In this document: piece after piece, positions 1 to 6,560 of the stretch
Layout: each line of letters begins with the position of its first letter
Numbering within the stretch: the first letter of the stretch is position 1
DNA from: SHZI01 sp032122615
Lineage (GTDB): Bacteria; Pseudomonadota; Gammaproteobacteria; Steroidobacterales; GCA-2729495
NCBI GenBank assembly: GCA_032122615.1
Contig: JAQBGF010000143.1
Location: forward strand, 1-8,919
Direction of reading: 5' to 3'
Length of the DNA: 8,919 bases
The notes under the pieces: generated by a model
Told to the model about the DNA's origin: nothing
What the model saw: the letters and a program-made list of their open reading frames with translations, nothing else
The model's database searches: none
Translations under genes and position numbers: made by a program

Positions 1-1625
1 GCCCGCCTACGTGCAGCGCCAACCGGGATGAGGATCGTGTCACGCGCGTCGCGGTCGGGGAGTGCAGACGGGTAGTCGCGATTGCAGTGCAGGCCACGGC
101 TTTCCTGCCGCGCCTGGGCGCTTAAGATGGTCAACTCGGCCACCAGCGCAAGATTGCGCAGCTCGATAAGGTCATTGGTGACCCGGAAATTCCCGTAGAA
201 CTCGGCGATTTCCTCGCGGAGCAAGTCAACACGGTGGCGTGCCCGTGCCAGCCGTTTGTTGGTCCGGAAAATACCCACGTAGTCCCACATGAAGCGTCGC
301 AGCTCCTCCCAGTTGTGCGACACGATCACCTGCTCGTCCGGGTCGGTCACCCGGCTTTCGTCCCACGGACGGAGGTTGGTCACAGGCGCCTGTGCCGTGG
401 CCAGCTCGGCGACAATCTTTTCGCTGGCAGCCGCCGCGAAAACCACGCACTCGAGGAGGGAATTGCTGGCCAGGCGATTTGCCCCGTGCAGTCCGGTCCA
501 CGTGCATTCGCCAACGGCAAACAGGTTCGCCAGGTCCGTAGCGGCGCCGAGATCTGTCATGACGCCGCCGCAACTGTAGTGGGCTGCCGGGACGACCGGA
601 ATGGGATCGCGGGTGATGTCGATGCCGAAGGTCTTGAGGCGCTGGGCAATGTTCGGGAAATGACGGGTGATCTCGGCCGCCGGCTTGTGGCTGATGTCGA
701 GGTACACGCAGTCGAAGCCACCACGCTTCATCTCGGTGTCGATCGCCCGGGCGACGATATCCCGAGGCGCCAGTTCGGCGCGCGGGTCGTGTGTCTCCAT
801 GAAACGCCGCCCATCGGGCAGGCACAGGACGCCGCCTTCGCCGCGCAGGGCCTCCGAAATCAGCAGGGATTTGGCCATCGGGTGGAACAGGCAGGTGGGG
901 TGGAACTGGACGAATTCCATGTTCGCCACCCGGCAGCCGGCTCGCCACGCCATGGCCATACCGTCGCCGGTCGAGGTGTCGGGATTGGTGGTGTACAGGT
1001 AGATTTTCGACGCGCCGCCGGTGGCCAGTACGACGGCACGGGCGGAAATCGTTTCCACGCGCCCGGTCGTCCTGTTCAGGGCATAGACGCCGACGCAACG
1101 ATTAGGTCCTGACAGCTGCTGCTTGCCGCTCGTGATCAGGTCGATGCCGATTCGATCATCCAGAATCTGGATGCCGGCGTGCGCCGCGACACGGGTTTCC
1201 AGGGCCGAAATGACGGCATGGCCGGTGGCATCGTCGGCGTGCACGATCCGCCGTCGGCTGTGTCCTCCCTCGCGGGTCAGGTGAAGCGTTCCGGGCTCAT
1301 TTTTGTCGGCGACAGTGAATGCCACGCCCTGGCTCTGCAGCCAGCGGATGGCGTCGGGCGCCTGGCTGGTGACGAAGTCGACCGTTGCCGGACGGCACAG
1401 CCCGGCGCCGGCCGCCACAGTGTCGGCAGCATGTCCGGCAGGGGAGTCTTCCGTTTCCATGGCAGCGGCGATACCGCCCTGGGCCCAGGCGCTGGAACTT
1501 TCGCCCGAAGGCTTCTTGCGCAGCAGCCCCACAGCGAGTCCCGCGTTGGCAAGGCGCAGGGCAACCGAGAGGCCGCCCAGGCCTCCGCCCAGCACGACCA
1601 CGTCGAATGCAGCGGAAGGAGTCAC
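1..1625 (-). CDS. nadB: L-aspartate oxidase (C-terminal end cut by window edge)
   Basis: FAD flavoenzyme of the succinate dehydrogenase/fumarate reductase flavoprotein family. It oxidises L-aspartate to iminoaspartate, the first step of de novo NAD synthesis, in the cytoplasm. Reading the minus strand from the GTG at 1623-1625 gives 541 uninterrupted codons. Visible motifs are the dinucleotide-binding GGGLGGLSVA (about residues 13-22), SSSAWAQGGIAA (43-54), REGGHSRRRI, GGASKIYLYTTNP (203-215), the FHPTCLF site, ELAPRDIVARA, AAHYSCGG and GLHGANRLASNSLLE. The family's active-site residues are present as E119, H242, R288, H349 and R384, each two less than the E. coli number. The helical C-terminal domain (RRFMWDYVGIFRTNKR, then ESRGLHCNRDYP) is also present. 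The E. coli protein has 540 residues, so only a few codons are probably missing at the left edge. The GTG start keeps the first Rossmann strand complete. It has no clear Shine-Dalgarno sequence and lies 20 bases after the nadA stop, so translation is probably coupled to nadA. Confidence 0.97.
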   Translation of the reverse strand, partial: MTPSAAFDVVVLGGGLGGLSVALRLANAGLAVGLLRKKPSGESSSAWAQGGIAAAMETEDSPAGHAADTVAAGAGLCRPATVDFVTSQAPDAIRWLQSQGVAFTVADKNEPGTLHLTREGGHSRRRIVHADDATGHAVISALETRVAAHAGIQILDDRIGIDLITSGKQQLSGPNRCVGVYALNRTTGRVETISARAVVLATGGASKIYLYTTNPDTSTGDGMAMAWRAGCRVANMEFVQFHPTCLFHPMAKSLLISEALRGEGGVLCLPDGRRFMETHDPRAELAPRDIVARAIDTEMKRGGFDCVYLDISHKPAAEITRHFPNIAQRLKTFGIDITRDPIPVVPAAHYSCGGVMTDLGAATDLANLFAVGECTWTGLHGANRLASNSLLECVVFAAAASEKIVAELATAQAPVTNLRPWDESRVTDPDEQVIVSHNWEELRRFMWDYVGIFRTNKRLARARHRVDLLREEIAEFYGNFRVTNDLIELRNLALVAELTILSAQARQESRGLHCNRDYPSALPDRDARDTILIPVGAARRR

Positions 1626-1645
1626 GTGAGTGGAGCGGGGGACAA

Positions 1646-2671
1646 TCAGTCGCGCGCGGCGCCGTGGCCGACGGCCAGCATGCGCTCAAGCGACTGGCGC
1701 GCCCGGTGGGCGATGTCTGCGGGCACCTCGATGACGGGGCTCATGGCCTCGAGGGCGTGGAGGATCTTCGGCAGGGTGATGCGCTGCATATGAGGGCACA
1801 GGTTGCAGGGCTGGATGAACTCAACCTCGGGGAACTCCACGGCCACGTTACTGGCCATCGAGCACTCCGTGATCATCGCCACCTGACGGGGCTTTAGCTT
1901 TCCCACGTGGTCGATCATGGCCGACGTTGAGCCCACATAGTCGGCTTCGGCGAGTACGTCCGGCGGGCATTCCGGGTGGGCCATGACGTGAATGCCGGGA
2001 TGCATGCCACGGAACTCTTGTAATTCCGGGCCGGTGAATCGCTCGTGGACCTCGCACGCGCCTTCCCAGAGGATCAGCCTGACGCCGGTCAGGCCGGCAA
2101 CGTACTTGCCCAGAAACTGGTCGGGAATGAAGATCACTTCATTCACACCGAGCGACTCGACCACCTGGACGGCGTTGGCAGATGTGCAGCACACGTCCGA
2201 TTCTGCCTTCACGTCCGCCGAGGTGTTCACGTAGGTCACCACCGGAACGCCCGGATGGCGCAGGCGCAGGGCGCGCACATCAGCGGCCGTGATGGAGGAG
2301 GCCAGGGAACAACCGGCCTTCAGGTCGGGCAGCAGAACCGTTTTTTCGGGACTCAGGATCTTCGCCGTCTCGGCCATGAAGTGGACGCCGCCCATGACGA
2401 TCGTCGTGGCATCGGTTCGGGCCCCGAACTGGGCCAGGCCGAGTGAATCGCCGCTGAAGTCGGCAACCCCGTGAAAAATCTCCGGGCTCATGTAGTTGTG
2501 GACCAGGATGATGGCCTGGCGCTGCGTCTTCAGCCGGTTGATGGCGGCGATCAGCGGGGCGTGCACCGGCCACTCGACATCGGGGATAACGTGCCGGACG
2601 CGTTGATACAAATCGCGGGTTTCCCGTTCAATTTCAGGGGTAAAGGCCAGGTTTGTGGTCGGAACGTTCAT
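1646..2671 (-). CDS. nadA: Quinolinate synthase A
   Basis: [4Fe-4S] enzyme that condenses iminoaspartate (from NadB) with dihydroxyacetone phosphate to form quinolinate in the cytoplasm. With the ATG at 2669-2671 the protein has 341 residues, close to the usual 340-350. The three expected cluster ligands are visible: C121 (KAGCSLASS), C206 (WEGACEVHE) and C292 (second Cys of PCNLCPHM). Substrate-site motifs are also present: HNYMSPEI (H58), FMAETAKILSPEKTV, YVNTSADVKAESDVCCTS, AHPECPPDV (H232, E234) and GSTSAMI. The HNY, CCTS and CNLCPHM wording differs from E. coli NadA and, from memory, resembles alphaproteobacterial-style NadA. An in-frame GTG at 2714-2716 would add 15 residues (starting MLPYTGPP), preceded by a purine-rich GGTGAGAG. 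I prefer the ATG because a possible -10 box lies between the two starts, but neither start has an ideal ribosome site. It is the first gene of a nadA-nadB operon. Confidence 0.95.
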   Translation of the reverse strand: MNVPTTNLAFTPEIERETRDLYQRVRHVIPDVEWPVHAPLIAAINRLKTQRQAIILVHNYMSPEIFHGVADFSGDSLGLAQFGARTDATTIVMGGVHFMAETAKILSPEKTVLLPDLKAGCSLASSITAADVRALRLRHPGVPVVTYVNTSADVKAESDVCCTSANAVQVVESLGVNEVIFIPDQFLGKYVAGLTGVRLILWEGACEVHERFTGPELQEFRGMHPGIHVMAHPECPPDVLAEADYVGSTSAMIDHVGKLKPRQVAMITECSMASNVAVEFPEVEFIQPCNLCPHMQRITLPKILHALEAMSPVIEVPADIAHRARQSLERMLAVGHGAARD

Positions 2672-2799
2672 GTGTGGCGCGGTCTGGGATCCGGGAGGGC
2701 CAGTATAAGGCAGCACCTCTCACCGTTGGTCGCCCATCGTTTCTGGGAGCGCGATCACGCTTGGCAGCCGCCAAAACCACCAAACTTTCAGCGGGTTAA
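2672..2799. other. Divergent intergenic region, nadA / c-di-GMP gene
   Basis: This region must hold both divergent promoters. Besides the TATACT box on the minus strand, it contains an imperfect inverted repeat (CGCCCA at 2731-2736 with TGGGAGCG at 2744-2751, one bulged A, loop 7) and a TTGGCA at 2761-2766 that could be a plus-strand -35. The position 17 bases after that TTGGCA (ACTTTC) is a poor -10, so the plus promoter is not resolved. I see no recognisable NadR, NiaR, NrtR or NadQ operator. Confidence 0.4.
2702..2707 (-). promoter_or_regulatory. Possible -10 box of the nadA-nadB promoter
   Basis: Read on the minus strand, the sequence is TATACT, five of six matches to the sigma-70 -10 consensus, in an otherwise GC-rich stretch. 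It lies about 30 bases upstream of the nadA ATG. No good -35 match is found 16-18 bases further up (ACCAAC or neighbours), so any promoter would be weak or activator-dependent. If real, transcription would start near 2695, and the upstream GTG start of nadA could not be used from this promoter. Confidence 0.3.
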
Positions 2800-4974
2800 G
2801 TGACGCGCAGAGGCGCGGTATTCGCTATGTCTGCAGCCGACGGGAAAGATCAGTTACTGGGTGACCACGCGGCACTGTTGCGGGCGTTTCTGCCGCAGGT
2901 GCGTGGCATTGAGTGTTACGGGCATGACGGCAGCAGCATCTGGTGCGAGCAGCCGGATCCGCCGATTCGCCTGAGTTCAGCCTACAACTCAGCGCTGGCG
3001 GCGATCCACACCGGCCATGGTGGAGGTGCTGTGCGCGTGGAACTGGACGGTGCGGTTGCCTACCTGCTGGCGCTGCGGAACGAAAAGGCCGAGCCACTGG
3101 GTGCTGTGGCCATTCTGATGGCCACCGAGGCGGCCACGCTTGCAGCACAAGCCTGTGCCGAACGGGTCCGGCCGGCTACGCGCACGCTGGAGCGCGAGCT
3201 CTGCCTGCGAGTGCGGTTACTGGAGAGCTACCGCAAGCTGAACGTGCAGGCGGCTGAGGAACGGCTGCTGCACGAAGTGGAGCACGCCGTGCAGGGGTCG
3301 CCGGACTGCGAGGCGATGCTCAATCATATTCTCGGCGCGTGCCGGCACTACCTGCAGATCCAGTCCGCGGCGCTGCTGATTCCCGACAAGAACGTCGCTA
3401 TCGTGCTGGGCGAAAAATTCTCCCGGACAGAGCTGGAAATGCTGCTGGAGAATCAAGCTGAAGGGAGGGAAGCGGGCGACGGCGACCTGTACTCCGCACC
3501 GATACTGGGTGCAGATCGAGCCGTCATCGGCGTACTGGCCCTGGCGGGCTGGAACAGTGGCGATTTCAGCGCACGCCGCCGGGCGCGCGTGGGGCGCTAC
3601 CTGGCGACACATATTGCCACCGTGCTTGAACGGGCCTACGACGGACTCACCGGGCTGACTACGTGGGCCGCGTTTGAAAAGCTGATGCGGGCGTCAGTTG
3701 CCACGTGTGCCGGGACACCACCGACACTCATGTACTTCGATATCGATCGCCTGCAGCTGGGCAACGACACACTGGGACGGCAGGGCGGGGACCAGGTGCT
3801 GGCGAAGTTTGCGGCTATCCTGCGCGAGGAGCTCGCGGAGCATACGGTTACCCGCGTGGTCAGCGATCACTTCGCTGCGCAGCTGACGGATACAAGCCTG
3901 GAGGCCGCTCGCGAGATTGGTGAGAGGATTGCAGGTCGGTTCCGGCAGCTGGAATTCGGGCACGGGGATCGGAGCTTTCGCGCGTCAGTCAGTATCGGCA
4001 TCGCACCTGCCGCGGATGACGGCGACGCGAACGCCGAAGGCGGCGGCCCGCTGGTGACGGCACAGGTCGCCTGCGCCGCGGCCAAGGATCGGGGGCGGGG
4101 TCGGGTGGAGGTCTACCAGCCCGAGGATCTTTCCATCGTCCAGCGCTTCGACGATATCCAGCTGGTTGGCTACATTCGCAATGCCATTGACCAGGGGCGC
4201 CTCGCCCTGCTCGGGCAGCCCATCGTTGCGGTAAAGCCTGCCGGACCCGCGACCCACCGCTACTTTGAAGTCCTGGTGCGCATGCTCGACGATGACGAGA
4301 GTCACATCTCACCCTCGGATTTCCTCTCGGCCGCTGAACGCTACCAGTTGATGGAGGACCTGGATCGATGGGTAGTCAAAAATACGCTGGAACTGCTCGC
4401 GCGGAATCTGTCGGGACTCAAGGCATCGCGGACCCGCTTTGCCATTAACCTGTCCGGGCAGAGTCTCGGCAGCGAAGCGTTTCTGCCGTTCGTTCAGCAG
4501 CAGCTGGAGAGTACCCGGGTGCCGCCCGAGCTGGTCTGCTTTGAAATCACCGAGACCGTGGCGGTCGCCAACCTGCAGCGTGCCCAGGCCTTTATGCACG
4601 CCATGCGCAAGATCGGCTGCCGCTTCTCTCTCGACGACTTTGGCACGGGCCTCAGTTCCTTTGCATACCTGAAACTGTTCCCGGTCGATACCCTGAAAAT
4701 CGACGGCAGCTTTATTCGTGATTTGCCGACCAACGTGGTGTCGCAATCCGTCGTAGCTGCCATCTCCGAAGTCGCAAGGGTGATGCAACTGGAAACGGTG
4801 GCCGAGTTCGTCCAGGACGACGCGACCCTGGACTTGCTGTCGAAGCTTGGCATTACCTGGGGCCAGGGTTACCTGCTCGGAGAGCCGACGCTGCTGGCGG
4901 ATCACATCAGTGGATTGAAATCCCGGTCACTGGATGCCGGCTCGGACCACTCTGCCGAGAAGCGCAACCGCTGA
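2800..4974 (+). CDS. GAF-like / degenerate GGDEF / EAL c-di-GMP phosphodiesterase
   Basis: Soluble 724-residue signalling protein with no signal peptide or membrane segment. Residues about 20-115 form a small alpha/beta region that may be a divergent sensor domain. About 125-160 is helical linker. About 155-278 looks GAF-like, ending in a signalling helix before DGLTGLTTWAAF. The GGDEF domain (about 281-440) keeps YFDIDRLQLGND and VSIGIAPA, but its signature loop reads VSDHF (354-358) instead of GGDEF, so it should not make c-di-GMP and may instead bind GTP or act as a scaffold. The EAL domain (about 450-705) has EVL in place of EAL but keeps E490, N550 (FAINLSGQ), E585 (FEITE), D612/D613 (LDDFGTGLSS), K633 (LKIDGSF), E669 and Q689 (GQGYLLGEP), so c-di-GMP hydrolysis to pGpG is predicted. 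The start is GTG; an in-frame ATG at 2827, with AGAGG 13 bases upstream, would give 715 residues. It appears to be a single-gene unit. Confidence 0.93.
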   Translation: MTRRGAVFAMSAADGKDQLLGDHAALLRAFLPQVRGIECYGHDGSSIWCEQPDPPIRLSSAYNSALAAIHTGHGGGAVRVELDGAVAYLLALRNEKAEPLGAVAILMATEAATLAAQACAERVRPATRTLERELCLRVRLLESYRKLNVQAAEERLLHEVEHAVQGSPDCEAMLNHILGACRHYLQIQSAALLIPDKNVAIVLGEKFSRTELEMLLENQAEGREAGDGDLYSAPILGADRAVIGVLALAGWNSGDFSARRRARVGRYLATHIATVLERAYDGLTGLTTWAAFEKLMRASVATCAGTPPTLMYFDIDRLQLGNDTLGRQGGDQVLAKFAAILREELAEHTVTRVVSDHFAAQLTDTSLEAAREIGERIAGRFRQLEFGHGDRSFRASVSIGIAPAADDGDANAEGGGPLVTAQVACAAAKDRGRGRVEVYQPEDLSIVQRFDDIQLVGYIRNAIDQGRLALLGQPIVAVKPAGPATHRYFEVLVRMLDDDESHISPSDFLSAAERYQLMEDLDRWVVKNTLELLARNLSGLKASRTRFAINLSGQSLGSEAFLPFVQQQLESTRVPPELVCFEITETVAVANLQRAQAFMHAMRKIGCRFSLDDFGTGLSSFAYLKLFPVDTLKIDGSFIRDLPTNVVSQSVVAAISEVARVMQLETVAEFVQDDATLDLLSKLGITWGQGYLLGEPTLLADHISGLKSRSLDAGSDHSAEKRNR

Positions 4975-5000
4975 ATCTGGCGACGGCCGGCGTGCCGATG

Positions 5001-5025
5001 GATAATCCGGACTGTTCCGGATATC
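5001..5025 (+). promoter_or_regulatory. Possible promoter and operator-like palindrome for the cytochrome gene
   Basis: GATAAT at 5001-5006 matches the sigma-70 -10 box in five of six positions; the -35 at 17-base spacing is weak (TGGCGA, 4978-4983). It partly overlaps a perfect inverted repeat, ATCCGGA (5005-5011) and TCCGGAT (5016-5022) with a 4-base loop, extendable by GAT/ATC around one bulged A. The predicted transcription start falls inside the palindrome, the usual place for a repressor operator. No T-run follows, so it is not an intrinsic terminator for the upstream gene. The inverted repeat is seen directly; the roles are inferred. Confidence 0.35.
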
Positions 5026-5037
5026 GGTAATGCCCCC

Positions 5038-5844
5038 ATGCACCACCATTCACTCGCCCTCATCCTGCTTGGCAGCCTGTTGGCCGGGACCACTGCTGCG
5101 GTTCCCACGCGTGACCAACTCGTCGCCGCGGATTACCAGAAGGGCCGCACGGCGTTTCAGCAGCGCTGCAGCGCCTGTCACACGCTCGCCGAAGGTGGCA
5201 GCAATCTCGTCGGCCCCAATCTCTGGAGCCTGATCGGTCGGAAGGCGGGTGCCGCCCCCGGCTTCGCATCGTCCGAAGCTCTGGAGGCCGCGGGGTTCCA
5301 GTGGGACGTGGCCCGCGTCTGGGAATTTATGGCAGGTCCGGACCAGCTGATACCCGGCAATCGCATGATGATTCCCGAACCCGTGCCGGAAGCAGACCGC
5401 ACGGCGCTGGTGTCTTTCCTGCTGCAGGAAACCGGTGCGGCCGACTGGCCAAGGCCCGCAGCGGCGATGGTTGAGGAACGCACTGACCGCGCCCGGCCAC
5501 TCGAGGAGCGCTACCCGAGTTTCTACCAGCACCTCATGACCAACACCACACGCTACCGGATGGAGACGCCTTCAGGTGAGCGGCGCTTTGACGTTTACTT
5601 CAATGGCGACGGCTCGGTGTCGGCCAGCGAGCCGTCGATGCGCGGCTTCTGGAACACGGTAGAGCGCAAGGGCATGGAGTTCTTCTGCTACGCGCTTGAC
5701 GGCATTGCCGGCAAGCCCTCGCAGCTCGTCGAGTGCTTCCCGATCGCCGCGATGGCGATCCCGCGCTTCGCGGAGCAACTGTGGACCTCAACGCCCACGG
5801 AGGGCGTGATCCTGCACGGCGGTATCGTGGCCGGCCGGCCCTGA
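5038..5844 (+). CDS. Secreted class I c-type cytochrome with extra C-terminal domain
   Basis: A 268-residue exported protein. Residues 1-21 are a signal peptide (hydrophobic core LALILLGSLLAG, likely cut after TTAA), placing it in the periplasm. A cytochrome c2-like domain occupies about 28-133: haem attachment CSACH (C44, C47, H48), VGPNLWSLIGRKAGAAPGF as in mitochondrial-type cytochromes c, and GNRMMIP with M110 the likely axial methionine. A final helix, DRTALVSFLLQ, closes the fold. Residues about 150-268 form a second region that I do not recognise. It is rich in aromatic residues, has FDVYFNGDGSVSASE suggesting beta strands, and two cysteines (C217, C233) that could form a disulfide. 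Class I cytochromes normally end near residue 130, so this is a fusion. No oxidase, dehydrogenase or cytochrome maturation gene is nearby, so its redox partner cannot be named. The ATG start has only a weak ribosome site (GGTAA). Confidence 0.9.
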   Translation: MHHHSLALILLGSLLAGTTAAVPTRDQLVAADYQKGRTAFQQRCSACHTLAEGGSNLVGPNLWSLIGRKAGAAPGFASSEALEAAGFQWDVARVWEFMAGPDQLIPGNRMMIPEPVPEADRTALVSFLLQETGAADWPRPAAAMVEERTDRARPLEERYPSFYQHLMTNTTRYRMETPSGERRFDVYFNGDGSVSASEPSMRGFWNTVERKGMEFFCYALDGIAGKPSQLVECFPIAAMAIPRFAEQLWTSTPTEGVILHGGIVAGRP

Positions 5845-5851
5845 CCCCCAT

Positions 5852-5905
5852 GTAGGAGCGCCTTCAGGCGCGATCGATGCTGGTCGCGCCTGAAGGCGCT
5901 CCTAC
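5852..5905. repeat. Inverted pair of GTAG-class REP elements
   Basis: Two 22-base arms (5852-5873 and 5884-5905) are exact reverse complements with a 10-base spacer. Each begins with GTAGGAGC and contains its own hairpin, GCGCC-TTCA-GGCGC. C-runs (5845-5849) and G-runs (5906-5910) outside the arms can lengthen the stem. The GTAG head followed by a G+C hairpin is the known pattern of REP elements in Xanthomonas, Stenotrophomonas and Pseudomonas, mobilised by RAYT transposases elsewhere in the genome. It fills the gap between two convergent genes, begins eight bases after the cytochrome stop, and could act as a two-way transcription end or mRNA stabiliser. Confidence 0.9.
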
Positions 5906-6462
5906 GGGGGCAGTTCCACAGGTTCAACCTGCCGCAGGGCGACGAGTCGCTGGCGTACCGCCGGACGGGGTACCTGTTCGACGCCGTGTTCGTAAGCGAC
6001 CACCTGCAGGGTTTTCGCAAAAACTGAGAGCAGCTCGCCCGGGGCCAGCAGGAAGTCGGGATTGCGGGGCCGGCCGAAGCGCTCGTTGCCAGCGGCAAAG
6101 GTTTCCATGATCAACAGGCCACCAGGCGCAAGGGTGGCCGGCAGTACCTTGAAGTGCGGCCGGTGCAGGTAATTGGTGACCACAATGCCGGCGAAGCTCG
6201 CTGGCCCGAACGGCCACTCGCCCGTCTCGAGGTCCGTCTGCACGACCTCGATGCCGGGCTCCCTGATTAAATCAGCCAGACCGCGGACGTCGATATCAAC
6301 GGCGGTGACCGGGTGTCCGCGACTGGCTAAAAAGCGCGTGTGCCGGCCGTCGCCGCACGCCAGGTCCAAGACCCGACCGTCAGCGGGGATCAGTCCCGCA
6401 AAGCGGGTAACCCAGGCGGACGGTTGGCGAACCGGAAGGTCCGGGCGATCAAAGCTGGGCAT
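5902..6462 (-). CDS. Class I SAM-dependent methyltransferase
   Basis: Small cytoplasmic methyltransferase of 186 residues. Motif I is VLDLACGDGRHTRFLA (31-46), binding S-adenosylmethionine through its glycine loop. The acidic residue after strand 2 is in AVDID (D56). TDLETGEWPF (76-85) matches the next cofactor-contact loop, and VVTNYLHRPHF followed by LAPGGLLIMETFA (111-123) fits strands 4 and 5. The later GNERFGRPRNPDFLLAPGELL is, from memory, a conserved stretch of an uncharacterised proteobacterial methyltransferase family of similar length, so the gene looks intact. The substrate is unknown. The ATG has no clear Shine-Dalgarno sequence (only AAAG about ten bases upstream). The preceding terminator suggests it has its own promoter, which I cannot place. 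Its TAG stop lies inside the REP pair, so the last few residues may have been reshaped by REP insertion. Confidence 0.9.
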   Translation of the reverse strand: MPSFDRPDLPVRQPSAWVTRFAGLIPADGRVLDLACGDGRHTRFLASRGHPVTAVDIDVRGLADLIREPGIEVVQTDLETGEWPFGPASFAGIVVTNYLHRPHFKVLPATLAPGGLLIMETFAAGNERFGRPRNPDFLLAPGELLSVFAKTLQVVAYEHGVEQVPRPAVRQRLVALRQVEPVELPP

Positions 6463-6503
6463 CGTGGTGAACTTTGTTAGCTACGGAGCTGAACAGGCGG
6501 GTG

Positions 6504-6535
6504 AAAAAAAGACCCCGCCATTCGGCGGGGTCTTT
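6504..6535 (-). terminator. Intrinsic terminator of the surface-protein gene
   Basis: A perfect 9-bp G+C-rich stem (GACCCCGCC at 6511-6519 with GGCGGGGTC at 6524-6532) with a 4-base loop, extended by three A-T pairs. On the minus strand it ends in a run of seven T (6510-6504), the classical Rho-independent form. It lies 26 bases past the stop of the 671-residue protein and before the methyltransferase start, separating the two minus-strand genes. On the plus strand only three T follow, so action there would be weak. Confidence 0.93.
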
Positions 6536-6560
6536 CGGTACGTCACGTCCGGCTAACAGC

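Noticed and set aside
226..1112. Long open frames on both strands (about 290 codons each) inside nadB
   Set aside because: They are arginine/histidine-rich or low-complexity shadow translations in high-GC DNA; the true nadB frame matches family motifs across the whole stretch.
1..1625. Possible frameshifted or broken nadB, since no ATG-started full frame is obvious
   Set aside because: Codon-by-codon reading of the minus strand from GTG 1625 to the left edge shows 541 codons with no stop and all motifs in one frame.
5030..5233. Alternative plus-strand start ATG at 5030 in another frame
   Set aside because: It gives a Ser/Arg-rich shadow; the frame from 5038 has a signal peptide and the CSACH haem site.
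5852..5905. CRISPR-like repeat or simple Rho-independent terminator
   Set aside because: There are only two copies, in inverted orientation, each with a GTAG head and internal hairpin, which is the REP pattern; no T-run follows either arm.
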